Assembly (NCBI GenBank): GCA_021790675.1
Contig: JAJYGN010000080.1
Location: 1 to 56,681, forward strand
Length of the DNA: 56,681 nucleotides
From: Actinomycetes bacterium
GTDB lineage: Bacteria > Actinomycetota > Acidimicrobiia > Acidimicrobiales > RAAP-2
Direction of reading: 5' to 3'
Shown here: positions 9,176 through 21,678 of the stretch, in pieces
How the letters are laid out: every line of letters starts with the position of its first letter
How positions within the stretch are numbered: position 1 is the stretch's first letter
Notes under the pieces: model-generated
Seen by the model: the letters and a program-made list of their open reading frames with translations, nothing else
Told to the model about the DNA's origin: nothing
Databases searched by the model: none
Program-made: the position numbers and the translations under genes

Positions 9176-9429
9176 GTGGGCCGATCGAAGAACCCCACGA
9201 CCAGGCAGAACCGGATCGGTTTCACCGCCCGACGCGCGACCTGCCCGGAGTGGCGGTCTTCGCCACCATGGGCATGACTATCGCCCTGTGCGAGGCCGCG
9301 GGCGTCACGCTGGGGCTGTGGATCGATCACGTCCTGAACATCGCTCCGGGGGGTTTGCTGTTCGGGGTAGTGTTGGGGACGGTCGTCGCCGTGCTGAGCG
9401 TAGTGAAGCAAGTCCGACGTTTCCTCTAG
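9172..9429 (+). CDS. Small AtpZ/AtpI-like membrane protein
   Basis: This 85-residue protein has two hydrophobic helices. The first (GVAVFATMGMTIALCEAAGVTLGLWID) contains the small-residue and acidic pattern seen in AtpZ/AtpI-type accessory proteins; the second is GGLLFGVVLGTVVAVLSVV. AtpI-family proteins help c-ring assembly or cation supply for the F-type ATP synthase. It overlaps the wecA stop by 4 bases (ATGA) and sits first in the atp gene group, which supports the assignment more than its short sequence does. Confidence 0.7.
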   Translation: MSGPIEEPHDQAEPDRFHRPTRDLPGVAVFATMGMTIALCEAAGVTLGLWIDHVLNIAPGGLLFGVVLGTVVAVLSVVKQVRRFL

Positions 9430-9438
9430 AGAAACCCA

Positions 9439-9852
9439 TTGCTTGTGCTCGAAAACCTACCCGCCCAGACCCTCCCGCGCCTGCTTCGTCGCACTACTTT
9501 GTCGGCCATTCTCGTGGGCTTCGTGGGCTTTCTCGTCGCCGCGTTCGTGGCCCCGCCACTGGCCGCGCTCGGCGTGGCCCTCGGCATCGCTCTGGCCGTG
9601 ATCAACCTGCGCTTCCTCGACCGTCAGGCCGCGCGCGTCGAGCTAAAGGGCGAGCAGTCCAACAAGGCGGTGCGCCGCCAGCTCGGGGGAAAGACCGCCT
9701 CTCGCCTCGTCGTGATGACCATTGTCATTTTGGGCGCCGTTTGGCTGAGCGCACCCTTGGGAATCGGTATTGTGTCAGGGCTTGTGCTTTATCAGATCGT
9801 GTTCGTCATGAACGTATTGCGCGTGGTGGCGGATAAGGGAGGAATCGAGTGA
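9439..9852 (+). CDS. atpI: ATP synthase subunit I-like membrane protein
   Basis: This 137-residue protein has four predicted membrane helices (about residues 22-42, 44-60, 92-110 and 112-130), the layout of the poorly conserved ATP synthase I/AtpI family. TTG at 9439 is the longest start; GTG two codons later is an alternative, and neither has a clear ribosome-binding site. The end carries a strong Shine-Dalgarno (AAGGGAGGA) for atpB and overlaps the atpB GTG, so it is part of the operon. Its function as a c-ring assembly factor is taken from the family. Confidence 0.7.
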   Translation: MLVLENLPAQTLPRLLRRTTLSAILVGFVGFLVAAFVAPPLAALGVALGIALAVINLRFLDRQAARVELKGEQSNKAVRRQLGGKTASRLVVMTIVILGAVWLSAPLGIGIVSGLVLYQIVFVMNVLRVVADKGGIE

Positions 9853-10625
9853 GGACGCTGTACGCGGCCAAGGAGATCCACGTCGGCGTCCACCCGATGA
9901 TCCACATCTTTGGTCTGGCGATCGACGCCGACATCGCGACATCCACGCTCCTCGCCGCCGCGATCTTCCTCGCCTTGGCCTTTCGCATGCGCGCCAAGGT
10001 CACCTCGGGCGTGCCGGGCAAGCTCCAGCTGATCTGGGAGCTGCTCTATGAGCAGGTCAGCGACCTCGCCGCCTCGGCGATCGGGCCCAAGGGCCGCCGA
10101 TTCGTGCCGATCGGCATGACGGTCTTCATGTTCGTGCTGATCTCGAACTGGATCGGCTTCATCCCCTCGGCCCTGCAGCCGGGCGTCTCGGCTGAGATCC
10201 TGCCCTCGCCCACGAGCGACGTCAACCTGCCCCTCGCCATGGCGCTGCTCGTGATCGTCTGGGTGCACGTCGAGTCGGTGCGCGCGCGCGGGATTCGTGG
10301 TTACCTGCGCCACTACGCCCAGCCCTACACGGCGCTGGCGCCCATCAACATCATCGAAGAGATCACCAAGCCCATCACGCTGACCTTCCGTCTCTTCGGC
10401 AACATCTTCTCCGGCGGCCTCATGATCCTCGTCATGACGACCCTGCTGCCGATCTACGTCGTGCCCTTCGGCGAGATCATCTGGAAGCCCTTCGACCTGT
10501 TCATTGGCGCCATTCAGGCATTCATTTTCATGCTGCTGACGATCTTGTACTTCGGCATGGCGATGAGCAACGACCACGCCGACGAACATGAACCGGCCTC
10601 GACCGAGGCCCTGACGGCCTCGTAG
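9849..10625 (+). CDS. atpB: F1Fo ATP synthase subunit a
   Basis: Subunit a forms the proton half-channels of Fo beside the c-ring. The 258-residue protein has several membrane helices and the conserved helix [21 protein letters not shown], whose Arg is the essential residue facing the c-ring carboxylate. A conserved [14 protein letters not shown] loop lies near residue 95. GTG at 9849 has a good ribosome-binding site at 9835-9843 and overlaps the preceding stop as GTGA. The acidic, His-containing tail is short. Position and length are normal. Confidence 0.95.
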   Translation: MRTLYAAKEIHVGVHPMIHIFGLAIDADIATSTLLAAAIFLALAFRMRAKVTSGVPGKLQLIWELLYEQVSDLAASAIGPKGRRFVPIGMTVFMFVLISNWIGFIPSALQPGVSAEILPSPTSDVNLPLAMALLVIVWVHVESVRARGIRGYLRHYAQPYTALAPINIIEEITKPITLTFRLFGNIFSGGLMILVMTTLLPIYVVPFGEIIWKPFDLFIGAIQAFIFMLLTILYFGMAMSNDHADEHEPASTEALTAS

Positions 10626-10651
10626 TAACCCAACCCAGGAGGAATGACACA

Positions 10652-10918
10652 ATGGCAAATGCTTCAGACATCTCGTCGGCGGTACGCGTCGCCGGCGCGC
10701 TGGTCGGCGGTGGACTCGCCCTCGGAGGCGGCGCCATCGGTGCGGCCATTGGTGACGGTCTGGCCGGTAGCCAGACGATCGCGGCCATCGCCCGCCAGCC
10801 CGAGATCGAGAACAAGGCCCGTCAGTACTTCTTCTTGACCGTTGGTCTGGTCGAAGCCATGTACTTCATCAACCTGCTGTTCATGGTCGTCTTCGTCTAC
10901 GTCTTCAAGACGCAGTAG
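10652..10918 (+). CDS. atpE: F1Fo ATP synthase subunit c
   Basis: This 88-residue hairpin protein forms the proton-driven rotor ring. Helix 1 is Gly-rich ([18 protein letters not shown]), the polar loop has the conserved ARQPE (Arg48-Gln49-Pro50), and helix 2 carries the ion-binding Glu68 in [10 protein letters not shown]. No Gln is present in helix 1 and Ala follows the Glu, so the sodium-binding pattern is missing and the ring should be proton-specific. A strong AGGAGG Shine-Dalgarno precedes ATG 10652. Intergenic gaps on both sides are longer than elsewhere in the operon, as is common for the highly translated c subunit. Confidence 0.96.
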   Translation: MANASDISSAVRVAGALVGGGLALGGGAIGAAIGDGLAGSQTIAAIARQPEIENKARQYFFLTVGLVEAMYFINLLFMVVFVYVFKTQ

Positions 10919-10963
10919 CCAGGCGCCGTCAACCGACGGCATCGTGAAAGAAGGTCGAAAGAG

Positions 10964-11485
10964 ATGATGTTCGCTGAGTCCGTGTTCCTGCTTCCCAACG
11001 GGACGTTCTTCGTCGAATTGCTCGTGGTGGCAGTGATCCTGTACCTGGTCACCAAGTACATCGTGCCGCCCATCAACGGTGCGCTCGAGGCGCGACAGGA
11101 GAAGATCCGCACCGCCCTCGAGGCCGCCGACGCCGCGCGGGCCGAGGCCGCCGCCTCCGACGACGAGCGTCAGCGCATCCTCAACGAGGCGCGCGACAAC
11201 GCCCGTGAGATCGTGGCCGCCGCCCAGGCGACCGCGGACCAGCTCAAGGCCGAGGCCGGCGGACGCGCTCAGGCCGAGTACGACCGTATCGTTGCCTCGG
11301 CCCAGGTCGAAGTCGCCGCCGCGCGCCAGCGCGCCGTCGACGAGGCCTCGGCGCGAATCGGTGAGATCGTCTTCGACCTCGTCGCGACGATCGTCGGACG
11401 CGAAGTGGACCAGAGCGCTCACCAGGAGCTCGTGCGCGAGGCCGTCGCGGCCATCGGTGCCCAGACTCGCGGGACGGATGACTGA
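10964..11485 (+). CDS. atpF: F1Fo ATP synthase subunit b
   Basis: This 173-residue peripheral-stalk subunit has one N-terminal membrane helix (LLVVAVILYLVTKYIVPPI, about residues 19-37). An Ala/Glu/Arg-rich helical arm from about residue 42 to 150 forms the right-handed coiled-coil stator. Two adjacent ATG codons (10964 and 10967) could start it; an AAGAAGG site lies upstream. It is a stand-alone gene, not fused to delta as in Mycobacterium. Two bases separate it from atpH. Confidence 0.93.
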   Translation: MMFAESVFLLPNGTFFVELLVVAVILYLVTKYIVPPINGALEARQEKIRTALEAADAARAEAAASDDERQRILNEARDNAREIVAAAQATADQLKAEAGGRAQAEYDRIVASAQVEVAAARQRAVDEASARIGEIVFDLVATIVGREVDQSAHQELVREAVAAIGAQTRGTDD

Positions 11486-11487
11486 TC

Positions 11488-12396
11488 ATGCAGCCTCGGC
11501 TCGAAGGATTTGCCAGCGCGCTGTTGGGTGCGCTCGACGATGCGGGACGAACTCGCGTCGCTGGGGAGCTGACCAACCTCGAGCAGACGGTTCTCGCCCG
11601 CGCGGACCTGCGCGGCTTCCTGGCCGACACCTCGCTGAGTGGCGTGACACGAGCCAACGTGTTGAATGACCTTTTGGTCGACAAGGTAGAGGCGACGACG
11701 CGTCGCCTCGCCGTGTACGCCGCGGCTCGGGTCCCCGCTCAGGAGGTCGCCCACGCCTTCGCCGAGCTCGCGGTGATGGCCCGCACGCTCTCAGAGACCG
11801 GCGCGCTCGAGCTCGCCGGCCTGGCTCTGCTGGGTGCTCGCGCGCGTGTCGCGGGCTTTGCCGATGCACTGCTCGAGGACACCCCGACCGAGGACTTCAC
11901 GCGCATCGGTGACGAGCTCTTCGCCTGGGCGCGCGCCGTCGAGTCCCACGACGCCCTGCGCCGGCTCCTCCTGGACCGCGACGCGGATCTGGCGGCACGC
12001 CGGGGGGCGACTGACCAGCTCCTCGAGGGCCGCGTCGATGACACGACGCTCGCCCTAGCGCGCTTCGTGGTCGAGGGCGGACGCCCGCGAGACTTGGTGG
12101 GCACCCTCGACTTCCTGGTTGACTTTGTCGCCCGGGCCCACGACTGGCGCGTGGCGCGCGTGCACAGCGCGCGAGCCCTCGACGAGACCAGCCGCGACGA
12201 GCTGTCGACGTCGCTCTCGACCTTGACCGGTCACTCGGTCGAGCTGCTCGAGGTCGACGATGCCTCGCTGCTCGGCGGCGTCCTGGTCGAAGTGGGCGAC
12301 CTGCGCCTCGATGCGACGACGCGCGGACGCCTCGGCGTGCTGCACGACGCGTTGGCCCAGGGCCGCCTCTATGACTCCCTCTCAAGCAACGAATAA
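11488..12396 (+). CDS. atpH: F1Fo ATP synthase subunit delta, long duplicated form
   Basis: The delta subunit (OSCP equivalent) joins the F1 alpha-subunit tips to the b stalk. At 302 residues it is about 120 longer than the usual 180. The extra length is an internal repeat of the helical N-terminal domain. Residues 8-95 ([11 protein letters not shown], then [10 protein letters not shown], then [16 protein letters not shown]) align with 124-211 ([12 protein letters not shown], then [10 protein letters not shown], then [16 protein letters not shown]). The C-terminal domain (about 215-302) ends with the usual [20 protein letters not shown]. Long delta chains occur in streptomycetes and in the mycobacterial b-delta fusion, so this is a lineage trait rather than a cloning artefact. 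Confidence 0.93.
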   Translation: MQPRLEGFASALLGALDDAGRTRVAGELTNLEQTVLARADLRGFLADTSLSGVTRANVLNDLLVDKVEATTRRLAVYAAARVPAQEVAHAFAELAVMARTLSETGALELAGLALLGARARVAGFADALLEDTPTEDFTRIGDELFAWARAVESHDALRRLLLDRDADLAARRGATDQLLEGRVDDTTLALARFVVEGGRPRDLVGTLDFLVDFVARAHDWRVARVHSARALDETSRDELSTSLSTLTGHSVELLEVDDASLLGGVLVEVGDLRLDATTRGRLGVLHDALAQGRLYDSLSSNE

Positions 12397-12412
12397 CCAA
12401 AAGGACACTGTG

Positions 12413-13930
<1,518 letters not shown>

Positions 13931-13953
13931 GTCTCGGAAGGAGAGGAGGAGCC

Positions 13954-16288
<2,335 letters not shown>

Positions 16289-16290
16289 TC

Positions 16291-16719
16291 GTGGCCACCC
16301 TGCGCGTCGAGATCGTGACCCCCGAGGCCGCCCTCTTTGCCGGCGAGGCGACGTCCGTCGTGGCGCGCTCGAGCGCCGGCGAGTTCATGGTCTTGCCCGG
16401 GCACACGGCCACGGTGGGCGACGTCGTGCCTGGCGTGGTGCGCGTGCAGACCCCCGAGGGCGAGATCGCCTTCGCCGTGCACGGCGGCTACTTCCAGGTG
16501 GGTACGGCTGGTGAGGGGGTGACCCTGGTCACCGTGCTCGCCGGGGTGGCCGAGAACGTCGCTGACATCGATGTGGCGCGCGCGCAGGCGGCCAAGGACC
16601 GTCTCGAGGCCGAACTGGCCTCGAGCACCGCGGCCAATCCCGATGACCACGCGCCGCACCTGGCCGCGCACGCGGCGCTTGCGCGCGCGGAACTGCGCCT
16701 GCGCGCGGCCGCCAAATAG
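16291..16719 (+). CDS. atpC: F1Fo ATP synthase subunit epsilon
   Basis: This 142-residue subunit of the rotor controls ATPase activity. The N-terminal beta-sandwich (LRVEIVTPEAALFAGEATSVVARSSAGEFMVLPGH) is typical, followed by an Ala-rich two-helix C-terminal domain (about residues 88-142), the part that can extend to inhibit hydrolysis. It closes the atp operon. The TAG stop at 16717-16719 directly abuts the stop of the convergent CBS-domain gene, leaving no intergenic space; no hairpin terminator is visible at this junction. Confidence 0.93.
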   Translation: MATLRVEIVTPEAALFAGEATSVVARSSAGEFMVLPGHTATVGDVVPGVVRVQTPEGEIAFAVHGGYFQVGTAGEGVTLVTVLAGVAENVADIDVARAQAAKDRLEAELASSTAANPDDHAPHLAAHAALARAELRLRAAAK

Positions 16720-17151
16720 CTAGCGGGCGTTCACGTAGTCGATCAGCTCGCGGCGCTCGCGCTCGAGCTCATCCACGCGCGCTTTGACGACGTCGCCGAT
16801 GGAGACCAGCCCTACCAGGGCCGCGTCGACGACGACCGGCACGTGACGGATCCGCCGTTCGGTCATCAGCGCCATCAGCTCGTCCACCGAGGTCTCCTCG
16901 GCGCAGGTCGTGACCGTCGTGCTCATCAGGTCCGACACCGCCATGTCGAGGGCGGCGGCGCCGTGGACGGCGAGCGCGCGCACGATGTCGCGCTCTGAGA
17001 CGATGCCCGACAGCGGCGCCACTGACGAGGTGACGACGATCGCGCCGATACCGTGCTCGCGCAAGACGGCCAGCGCGTCGGCCACCGTGCGCTCCTGGGA
17101 GATCGTGGCGACCTCGCGGCCCTTCACGGCCAATAGGTCAGATACGTGCAT
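16720..17151 (-). CDS. Tandem CBS-domain protein
   Basis: This 143-residue protein consists almost entirely of two CBS motifs (about residues 1-60 and 72-130), with VSERDIVRALA and IRHVPVVVDAALVGLVSIGDVVKARV as the characteristic ends. Such stand-alone CBS pairs bind adenosyl ligands (AMP, ATP, NADH or SAM) and sense energy state. Its position against the ATP synthase operon is suggestive, but a link is inference. The ATG at 17151 has an AAGGAGGG site seven bases upstream. It is convergent with atpC with directly abutting stops. Confidence 0.85.
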   Translation of the reverse strand: MHVSDLLAVKGREVATISQERTVADALAVLREHGIGAIVVTSSVAPLSGIVSERDIVRALAVHGAAALDMAVSDLMSTTVTTCAEETSVDELMALMTERRIRHVPVVVDAALVGLVSIGDVVKARVDELERERRELIDYVNAR

Positions 17152-17219
17152 GACAACCCTCCTTGTCCGACGATGCTCCTACGCGGAGACTACGTGCGCG
17201 CGAGCGCTCGCGCAACGGG

Positions 17220-18209
17220 TCAGAATCCGGCGTTGGTGAACTCGGAGAGCTTGTCGTGGCGGTGGAAGGTCTCGACGGTGCGTACGGTGCCCGAACCCGA
17301 ACGCACGACTAGGGATTGGGTCGTCGCACCGAAGTCGTAAAAGCGCACGCCGCGCAGGAAGTCGCCGTCGGTTACCGCGGTCGCGGCGAAGAAGCAGTCC
17401 TCGCTCGCCACGAGGTCGTCGGTGGTGAGCACGCGGGTCAGGTCGTAGCCCAGGGCTTCGGCGGTGGCTCTTTCGTCGTCGTCGCGCGGGTGCAGGACGC
17501 CCTGGATCTCGCCGCCGAGTCCCTTGATGGCGGCCGCGGCGATGACGCCTTCGGGGGTGCCGCCGATGCCGAAGAGCACGTCGACGCCCGAGTTGGGCCA
17601 GCCCGTCGCGATGGCGCCGGCGACGTCGCCGTCGGAAATGAGCAGGATCCGCGCCCCGGCCTCGCGCACCTCGGCGATCAACTCGTCGTGGCGCGGCCGG
17701 TCCAAGATGACGACCCCCAGCTCCTGGATCGGCTTCTTGAGTCGGCGCGACAGCTCCTGAAGATTTTCGGTTGGGGTGGCGTTGATGTCGATGGCGCCAC
17801 GCCCGCGCGGGCCGACGGCCACCTTTTTCATGTAGACGCACGGACCCGGATTGAACATCGTGCCTCGCTCGGCGAGCGCGATAACACTCAGCGCGCCCTT
17901 GCGCCCGGTTGCGGTGAGCGTCGTGCCGTCGATGGGGTCCACCGCGACGTCCACCAGCGGCGGGCGACCATCGCCGATGTGCTCGCCGTTGTAGAGCATC
18001 GGCGCCTCGTCCTTCTCGCCTTCGCCGATCACGACGATGCCATCCATGGCGACGGCGCCCAGGACGAACCTCATGGCGTCCACGGCCGCGCCGTCGGCGG
18101 CGTTCTTGTCGCCGCGTCCGGCCCAGCGGGCCGCGGCGATAGCCGCCGCCTCGGTGACGCGAATCAATTCCAGGGCGATATTGCGGTCCGGCCGCGATGG
18201 TGGTTGCAC
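17220..18209 (-). CDS. glpX: Class II fructose-1,6-bisphosphatase GlpX
   Basis: GlpX removes the 1-phosphate of fructose 1,6-bisphosphate, the committed gluconeogenic step. The 329-residue protein has PDRNIALELIRVTEAAAIAAARWAGRGDKNAADGAAVDAM, the IGEGEKDEAPML metal/phosphate loop, the VDPIDGTT motif of the lithium-sensitive phosphatase superfamily, and the ISDGDVAGAI and GIGGTPEGVIAAAAI segments. GTG 18209 is taken because homology begins within a few residues of it. An ATG at 18236 and a GTG at 18251 remain possible but run closer to the divergent murA promoter. The CBS gene lies downstream on the same strand with a 68-base gap. Confidence 0.93.
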   Translation of the reverse strand: MQPPSRPDRNIALELIRVTEAAAIAAARWAGRGDKNAADGAAVDAMRFVLGAVAMDGIVVIGEGEKDEAPMLYNGEHIGDGRPPLVDVAVDPIDGTTLTATGRKGALSVIALAERGTMFNPGPCVYMKKVAVGPRGRGAIDINATPTENLQELSRRLKKPIQELGVVILDRPRHDELIAEVREAGARILLISDGDVAGAIATGWPNSGVDVLFGIGGTPEGVIAAAAIKGLGGEIQGVLHPRDDDERATAEALGYDLTRVLTTDDLVASEDCFFAATAVTDGDFLRGVRFYDFGATTQSLVVRSGSGTVRTVETFHRHDKLSEFTNAGF

Positions 18210-18274
18210 GTAGGCAGAATACCCCGGTGTCCTCATCGGACCGGGGCCCACCGCGCCTCGGCCATACTTGATGG

Positions 18275-19534
18275 GTGAGTTCTCTCCTGGTCAAGGCCGC
18301 AGGCCCCCTCGCGGGCGAGGTGCGCGCCCGCGGCGCCAAGAACGCGGTCCTCAAGCAGATGGCGGCCTGCCTGCTGGCCTCGGGCCGGCACTGGCTCGGC
18401 AATGTCCCCGACATCACCGATGTCGCGAGGATGAGCGAGCTGCTCGTGGCGCTCGGATGTGAGGTCACGAGCGCGCCGCACGAGCTGGTGATCGACGTGC
18501 CCGACGCCGCGGACCTGCACCCGGTAGCTCCGGCTCACCTCTTCGAGGCGATGCGCGCCTCGATCGTCGTGCTCGGACCGCTGCTCGCGCGCTGTGGGGA
18601 GGCGTCGATGGCCCTGCCCGGCGGAGACGACTTCGGCCAGCGACCCATCAACTTTCACACCGAGGGACTCGGTGCGATGGGCACGACTTTCGAGAACGAC
18701 CGCACCTCGATCCGCGCGCGCCGCACGCGAGAGCGTCTGCACGCGACGCGTATCACGCTCGAGTATCCGAGCCACACCGCGACTGACAACCTGATGATGG
18801 CCTGCGTGCTCGCCGAGGGCCGTTCGGTGATCGACAACGCCGCGCGCGAGCCCGAGGTCGAGGACCTGGGACGTCAGCTGATCGCGATGGGCGCGCGCAT
18901 CGAGGGCCTGGGCACGTCGCGGCTCACCATCGACGGCGTCGCCGAATTGACGCCGACCGACCACGAGGTGATCAGCGACCGCGTCGTGACCGCAACCTAT
19001 CTGGCGGCCGGACTAATCACCGGCGGCGAGGTACGCGTCGTCGACGCGCGCGCCGAGCACATGGAGATGCTGCTGCGCAAGCTCGAGTCCATGGGCGCTC
19101 TGGTGGACGAGTCTGGACCGGGGGTGAGCGTCGTCGGCGCGCGTCGCCCGCTGGCGTGTGACGTGGCGACGTTGCCCTATCCCGGCGTGGCCACCGACTA
19201 CAAGCCCCTGATCACGACGGTGCTCTCCGTCGCCGACGGCGTCTCGGTGGTCACCGAGAACCTCTTCACCGGACGCTTTCGCTACGTCGACGAGCTGATC
19301 CGTCTCGGCGCCGACATCCAGACGGCCGGGCATCACGCGGTGATTCGCGGCGTCGACCACCTGACGGGCACTGACGTGCGCGCGAGCGACATCCGCGCCG
19401 GGGCCGCACTGGTCCTGGCCGGCCTGGTCGCCGAGGGCGAGACGCGCGTGGCGGGATACGAGCACATCGCGCGCGGCTACGAGGACTTCGTGGGTCAGCT
19501 GCGCTCCCTGGGCGCGACGGTGGAGCTCGCGTGA
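18275..19534 (+). CDS. murA: UDP-GlcNAc 1-carboxyvinyltransferase MurA, Asp-type active site
   Basis: MurA transfers enolpyruvate from PEP to UDP-GlcNAc, the first committed step of peptidoglycan synthesis. The 419-residue protein has the RARGAKNAVLKQM substrate loop (Lys22-Asn23), the TDYKPLITTVLSVADG region and the GTDVRASDIRAGAALVLAGL signature. The active-site loop reads ALPGGDDFGQRP, so Asp118 stands where most bacteria have Cys (E. coli Cys115). This Asp form is known from mycobacteria and chlamydiae and confers intrinsic fosfomycin resistance. GTG 18275 is used. The stop overlaps the meaB GTG. Confidence 0.94.
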   Translation: MSSLLVKAAGPLAGEVRARGAKNAVLKQMAACLLASGRHWLGNVPDITDVARMSELLVALGCEVTSAPHELVIDVPDAADLHPVAPAHLFEAMRASIVVLGPLLARCGEASMALPGGDDFGQRPINFHTEGLGAMGTTFENDRTSIRARRTRERLHATRITLEYPSHTATDNLMMACVLAEGRSVIDNAAREPEVEDLGRQLIAMGARIEGLGTSRLTIDGVAELTPTDHEVISDRVVTATYLAAGLITGGEVRVVDARAEHMEMLLRKLESMGALVDESGPGVSVVGARRPLACDVATLPYPGVATDYKPLITTVLSVADGVSVVTENLFTGRFRYVDELIRLGADIQTAGHHAVIRGVDHLTGTDVRASDIRAGAALVLAGLVAEGETRVAGYEHIARGYEDFVGQLRSLGATVELA

Positions 19535-20490
19535 TCGCGCGCGACCCCGTTGAACTGATGGCCGGCGCCGCGACGGGATCGCGCACGGCCCTGGCCCGAC
19601 TGATCACCTATGTCGAGTCGGGCGGCGAGCGCCAGCGTGAGGTCGCCGCGCTGGCCTATCGCACGGCCGCGCCCTACGTGGTCGGCCTCACCGGCCCGCC
19701 CGGCGCGGGCAAGTCGACGCTGACCGACACGTTGATCGCGGCACTGCTCGCGCGCGGGGGCCTCGGCGCGATCTCCTGTAAGGAAGTCGGCGTGCTCTGC
19801 GTGGACCCGTCGTCGCCGTTCTCGGGCGGGGCGATCCTGGGCGATCGCATCCGCATGCAGAGCCATGCCACCAACGACGCCGTGTTCATCCGCTCGATGG
19901 CGACGCGCGGCAACCTGGGCGGGCTCAGTCTCGCGGTGCCCGACGCACTGAGGGTGCTCGGCGCGGTGGGCTTCGCCGTTGCTCTCGTCGAGACCGTCGG
20001 CGTCGGCCAGATGGAGGTCGACGTCGCCTCGGCTGCGGACACGACGGTGGTGGTGACTAACCCGGGCTGGGGCGACGCCATGCAGGCGAACAAGGCGGGC
20101 CTGCTCGAGGTCGCCGACATCTTCGTCATCAACAAGGCCGACCGTGCCGGGGTGGCCGAGACGCGCCGCGACCTCGAGCAGATGCTGGACCTCGGCGGGC
20201 CCTACGAGTGGCGCCCGCCGATCCTCGAGGCCATCGCCACGACCGGCGACGGGGTGGAGGGGCTTCTCGAGGCGATCTCGTCGCACGCGCAGTTCCTCGC
20301 CGAGGGTCGCCTAGGCGAGCACCGGCGCCGCCAGGCGGCGCGCGGGCTCGATCAGGTCATTGCCGCATCCCTACGAGCACGTGTGGCCGATCTCGCCCAC
20401 GGTGAGGCCTACGAGCGCGCGCTCGAAGAGATCGTTGCGTTGCGCACTGACCCGTATCACGCGGCCGAGCAGTTACTGTCGGAAGGATGA
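19531..20490 (+). CDS. meaB: MeaB/ArgK-type G3E GTPase, methylmalonyl-CoA mutase chaperone
   Basis: MeaB-family GTPases protect and load the B12-dependent methylmalonyl-CoA mutase. The 319-residue protein has the Walker A GLTGPPGAGKSTL (about residue 53), the VLCVDPSSPFSGGAILGDRIRM switch region, the VETVGVGQMEVDV switch and the NKAD base-recognition motif. GTG 19531 overlaps the murA stop, and its own stop overlaps the next ATG. No mutase subunit is in the window, so the partner enzyme must be encoded elsewhere. The acyl-CoA carboxylase operon at the left end is a plausible metabolic relative. Confidence 0.92.
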   Translation: MIARDPVELMAGAATGSRTALARLITYVESGGERQREVAALAYRTAAPYVVGLTGPPGAGKSTLTDTLIAALLARGGLGAISCKEVGVLCVDPSSPFSGGAILGDRIRMQSHATNDAVFIRSMATRGNLGGLSLAVPDALRVLGAVGFAVALVETVGVGQMEVDVASAADTTVVVTNPGWGDAMQANKAGLLEVADIFVINKADRAGVAETRRDLEQMLDLGGPYEWRPPILEAIATTGDGVEGLLEAISSHAQFLAEGRLGEHRRRQAARGLDQVIAASLRARVADLAHGEAYERALEEIVALRTDPYHAAEQLLSEG

Positions 20491-20939
20491 TCGGCGTCAC
20501 GGTCGGCTACGACCTGCTCTTTCTTATTCACGTGGTGGTCGCGGTCGCGAGCCTGACCGTTCTGGTCGTGATGCGCTCGAGCGCCATGGCCATCGTGCGC
20601 GGCGCCGACAGCTCGACCCAGAGGACCCGCTTTCCCCGGCGGCGTAACTGGGCGGCCCGGCTGGTGCACATCCTGCCCCTCACGGGGCTCGCGATGTCGC
20701 TCTCGGGAACCAGCGACGTGTCGCTGACGCGCCCGTGGATCATCGTCGGGATCCTCTGCTACCTCGCCGCGGCCGGCCACCTCGAGGCGCGCACCCTGCC
20801 GCTCGAGCGGGTGGTCGCCGAGGTGATCGATCACGACGGCGTCGCCTCGCCCGAGCGGGGACGACAGCTCGTGCGCTCAGTCGACACGCTGCTCGCGATC
20901 ATCGCGGTCGCCCTGCTCGCGATGCTGATCCAATTCTGA
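20487..20939 (+). CDS. Small four-helix membrane protein of unknown function
   Basis: This 150-residue protein has four hydrophobic segments (about residues 9-29, 57-75, 82-98 and 130-149) with a basic loop RFPRRRNWAARLVH between the first two. It resembles small DUF2269-like integral membrane proteins, but the match is not strong enough to name a function. ATG 20487 overlaps the meaB stop, so it is co-transcribed with murA-meaB. The acetyltransferase gene follows after one base. Confidence 0.6.
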   Translation: MIGVTVGYDLLFLIHVVVAVASLTVLVVMRSSAMAIVRGADSSTQRTRFPRRRNWAARLVHILPLTGLAMSLSGTSDVSLTRPWIIVGILCYLAAAGHLEARTLPLERVVAEVIDHDGVASPERGRQLVRSVDTLLAIIAVALLAMLIQF

Positions 20940-20940
20940 C

Positions 20941-21678
20941 GTGGACGAGAGCCACCGCGACCACGACGCGGTGGCCGCGGCGGTGCGCAGTCGCTACTGG
21001 ACACCAGCGCCCTCGATGGGATACCTCGTGGAGCCGCGCCCCTATGGGGCTCTCGCGACGCTCGGCGGCGCGCGTCGCGCCATCGTCGGCGTCGATGACC
21101 TGTCCGACGGCGACGTCGCGGTGCTACTGGCCGACGATGCCACCCAGGTGTGGGTTGAAGTCCGCCAGCGCGATGAGCCTCTGACCCCGAGGCTCGCGAA
21201 CGCGGGGTACGAGGCGGGACCCGCGACGACGTATCGCGCGCTGGTGGGCGAGGTGCGCGCGGTAGCGCCCGCGGGGCTGGTGCTGAAACCGGCGCGCGAT
21301 CCCGTGGACTTCGCCTGGCGCAAGCTCACCTACTTCGCTGACGGCTCGCCCCCGAGCGAGGACGACCTGGCCCGCGAGATGGCCACGCGCGAGGGCGAGC
21401 GTGACCTGGCGGACTTTTACCTCGTTCAAGTGCACGGCGAGGTGGCGGCGATCCTCGCGGCCTATCGCGGTGAGGACGTGACGGCCTACCTGCTCGCGAG
21501 CGACCCGACCCGCCGCGGCTGCGGCGTGGGCTCGGGCGCGCTGGCGGCCTGGGTGAAGTCGACGCCGGCGCGCTCGCACGTGATCAACGCGCTCGACGGC
21601 GGTCGTCCGGAACAGCTCTATCGGCGTCTGGGCTTCACCGATGAGGTCTACTGGTACCGGCGCTTCGAGAGGGCCTAG
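20941..21678 (+). CDS. GNAT-family N-acetyltransferase
   Basis: The C-terminal half of this 245-residue protein holds the GNAT acetyl-CoA motif RRGCGVGSGALAAWV (about residues 191-205) and ends with the typical LYRRLGFTDEVYWYRR, so it should move an acetyl group from acetyl-CoA to an amine. The N-terminal 100 residues look like a degenerate second GNAT fold. The substrate is unknown. GTG 20941 follows the membrane-protein gene by one base. Its TAG stop overlaps the convergent cysN stop in a CTAG tetranucleotide. Confidence 0.8.
   Translation: MDESHRDHDAVAAAVRSRYWTPAPSMGYLVEPRPYGALATLGGARRAIVGVDDLSDGDVAVLLADDATQVWVEVRQRDEPLTPRLANAGYEAGPATTYRALVGEVRAVAPAGLVLKPARDPVDFAWRKLTYFADGSPPSEDDLAREMATREGERDLADFYLVQVHGEVAAILAAYRGEDVTAYLLASDPTRRGCGVGSGALAAWVKSTPARSHVINALDGGRPEQLYRRLGFTDEVYWYRRFERA

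Noticed and set aside
10652..10918. Sodium-type c-ring
   Set aside because: Helix 1 lacks the Gln and helix 2 lacks the Ser/Thr after Glu68 needed for sodium binding; a proton ring fits.
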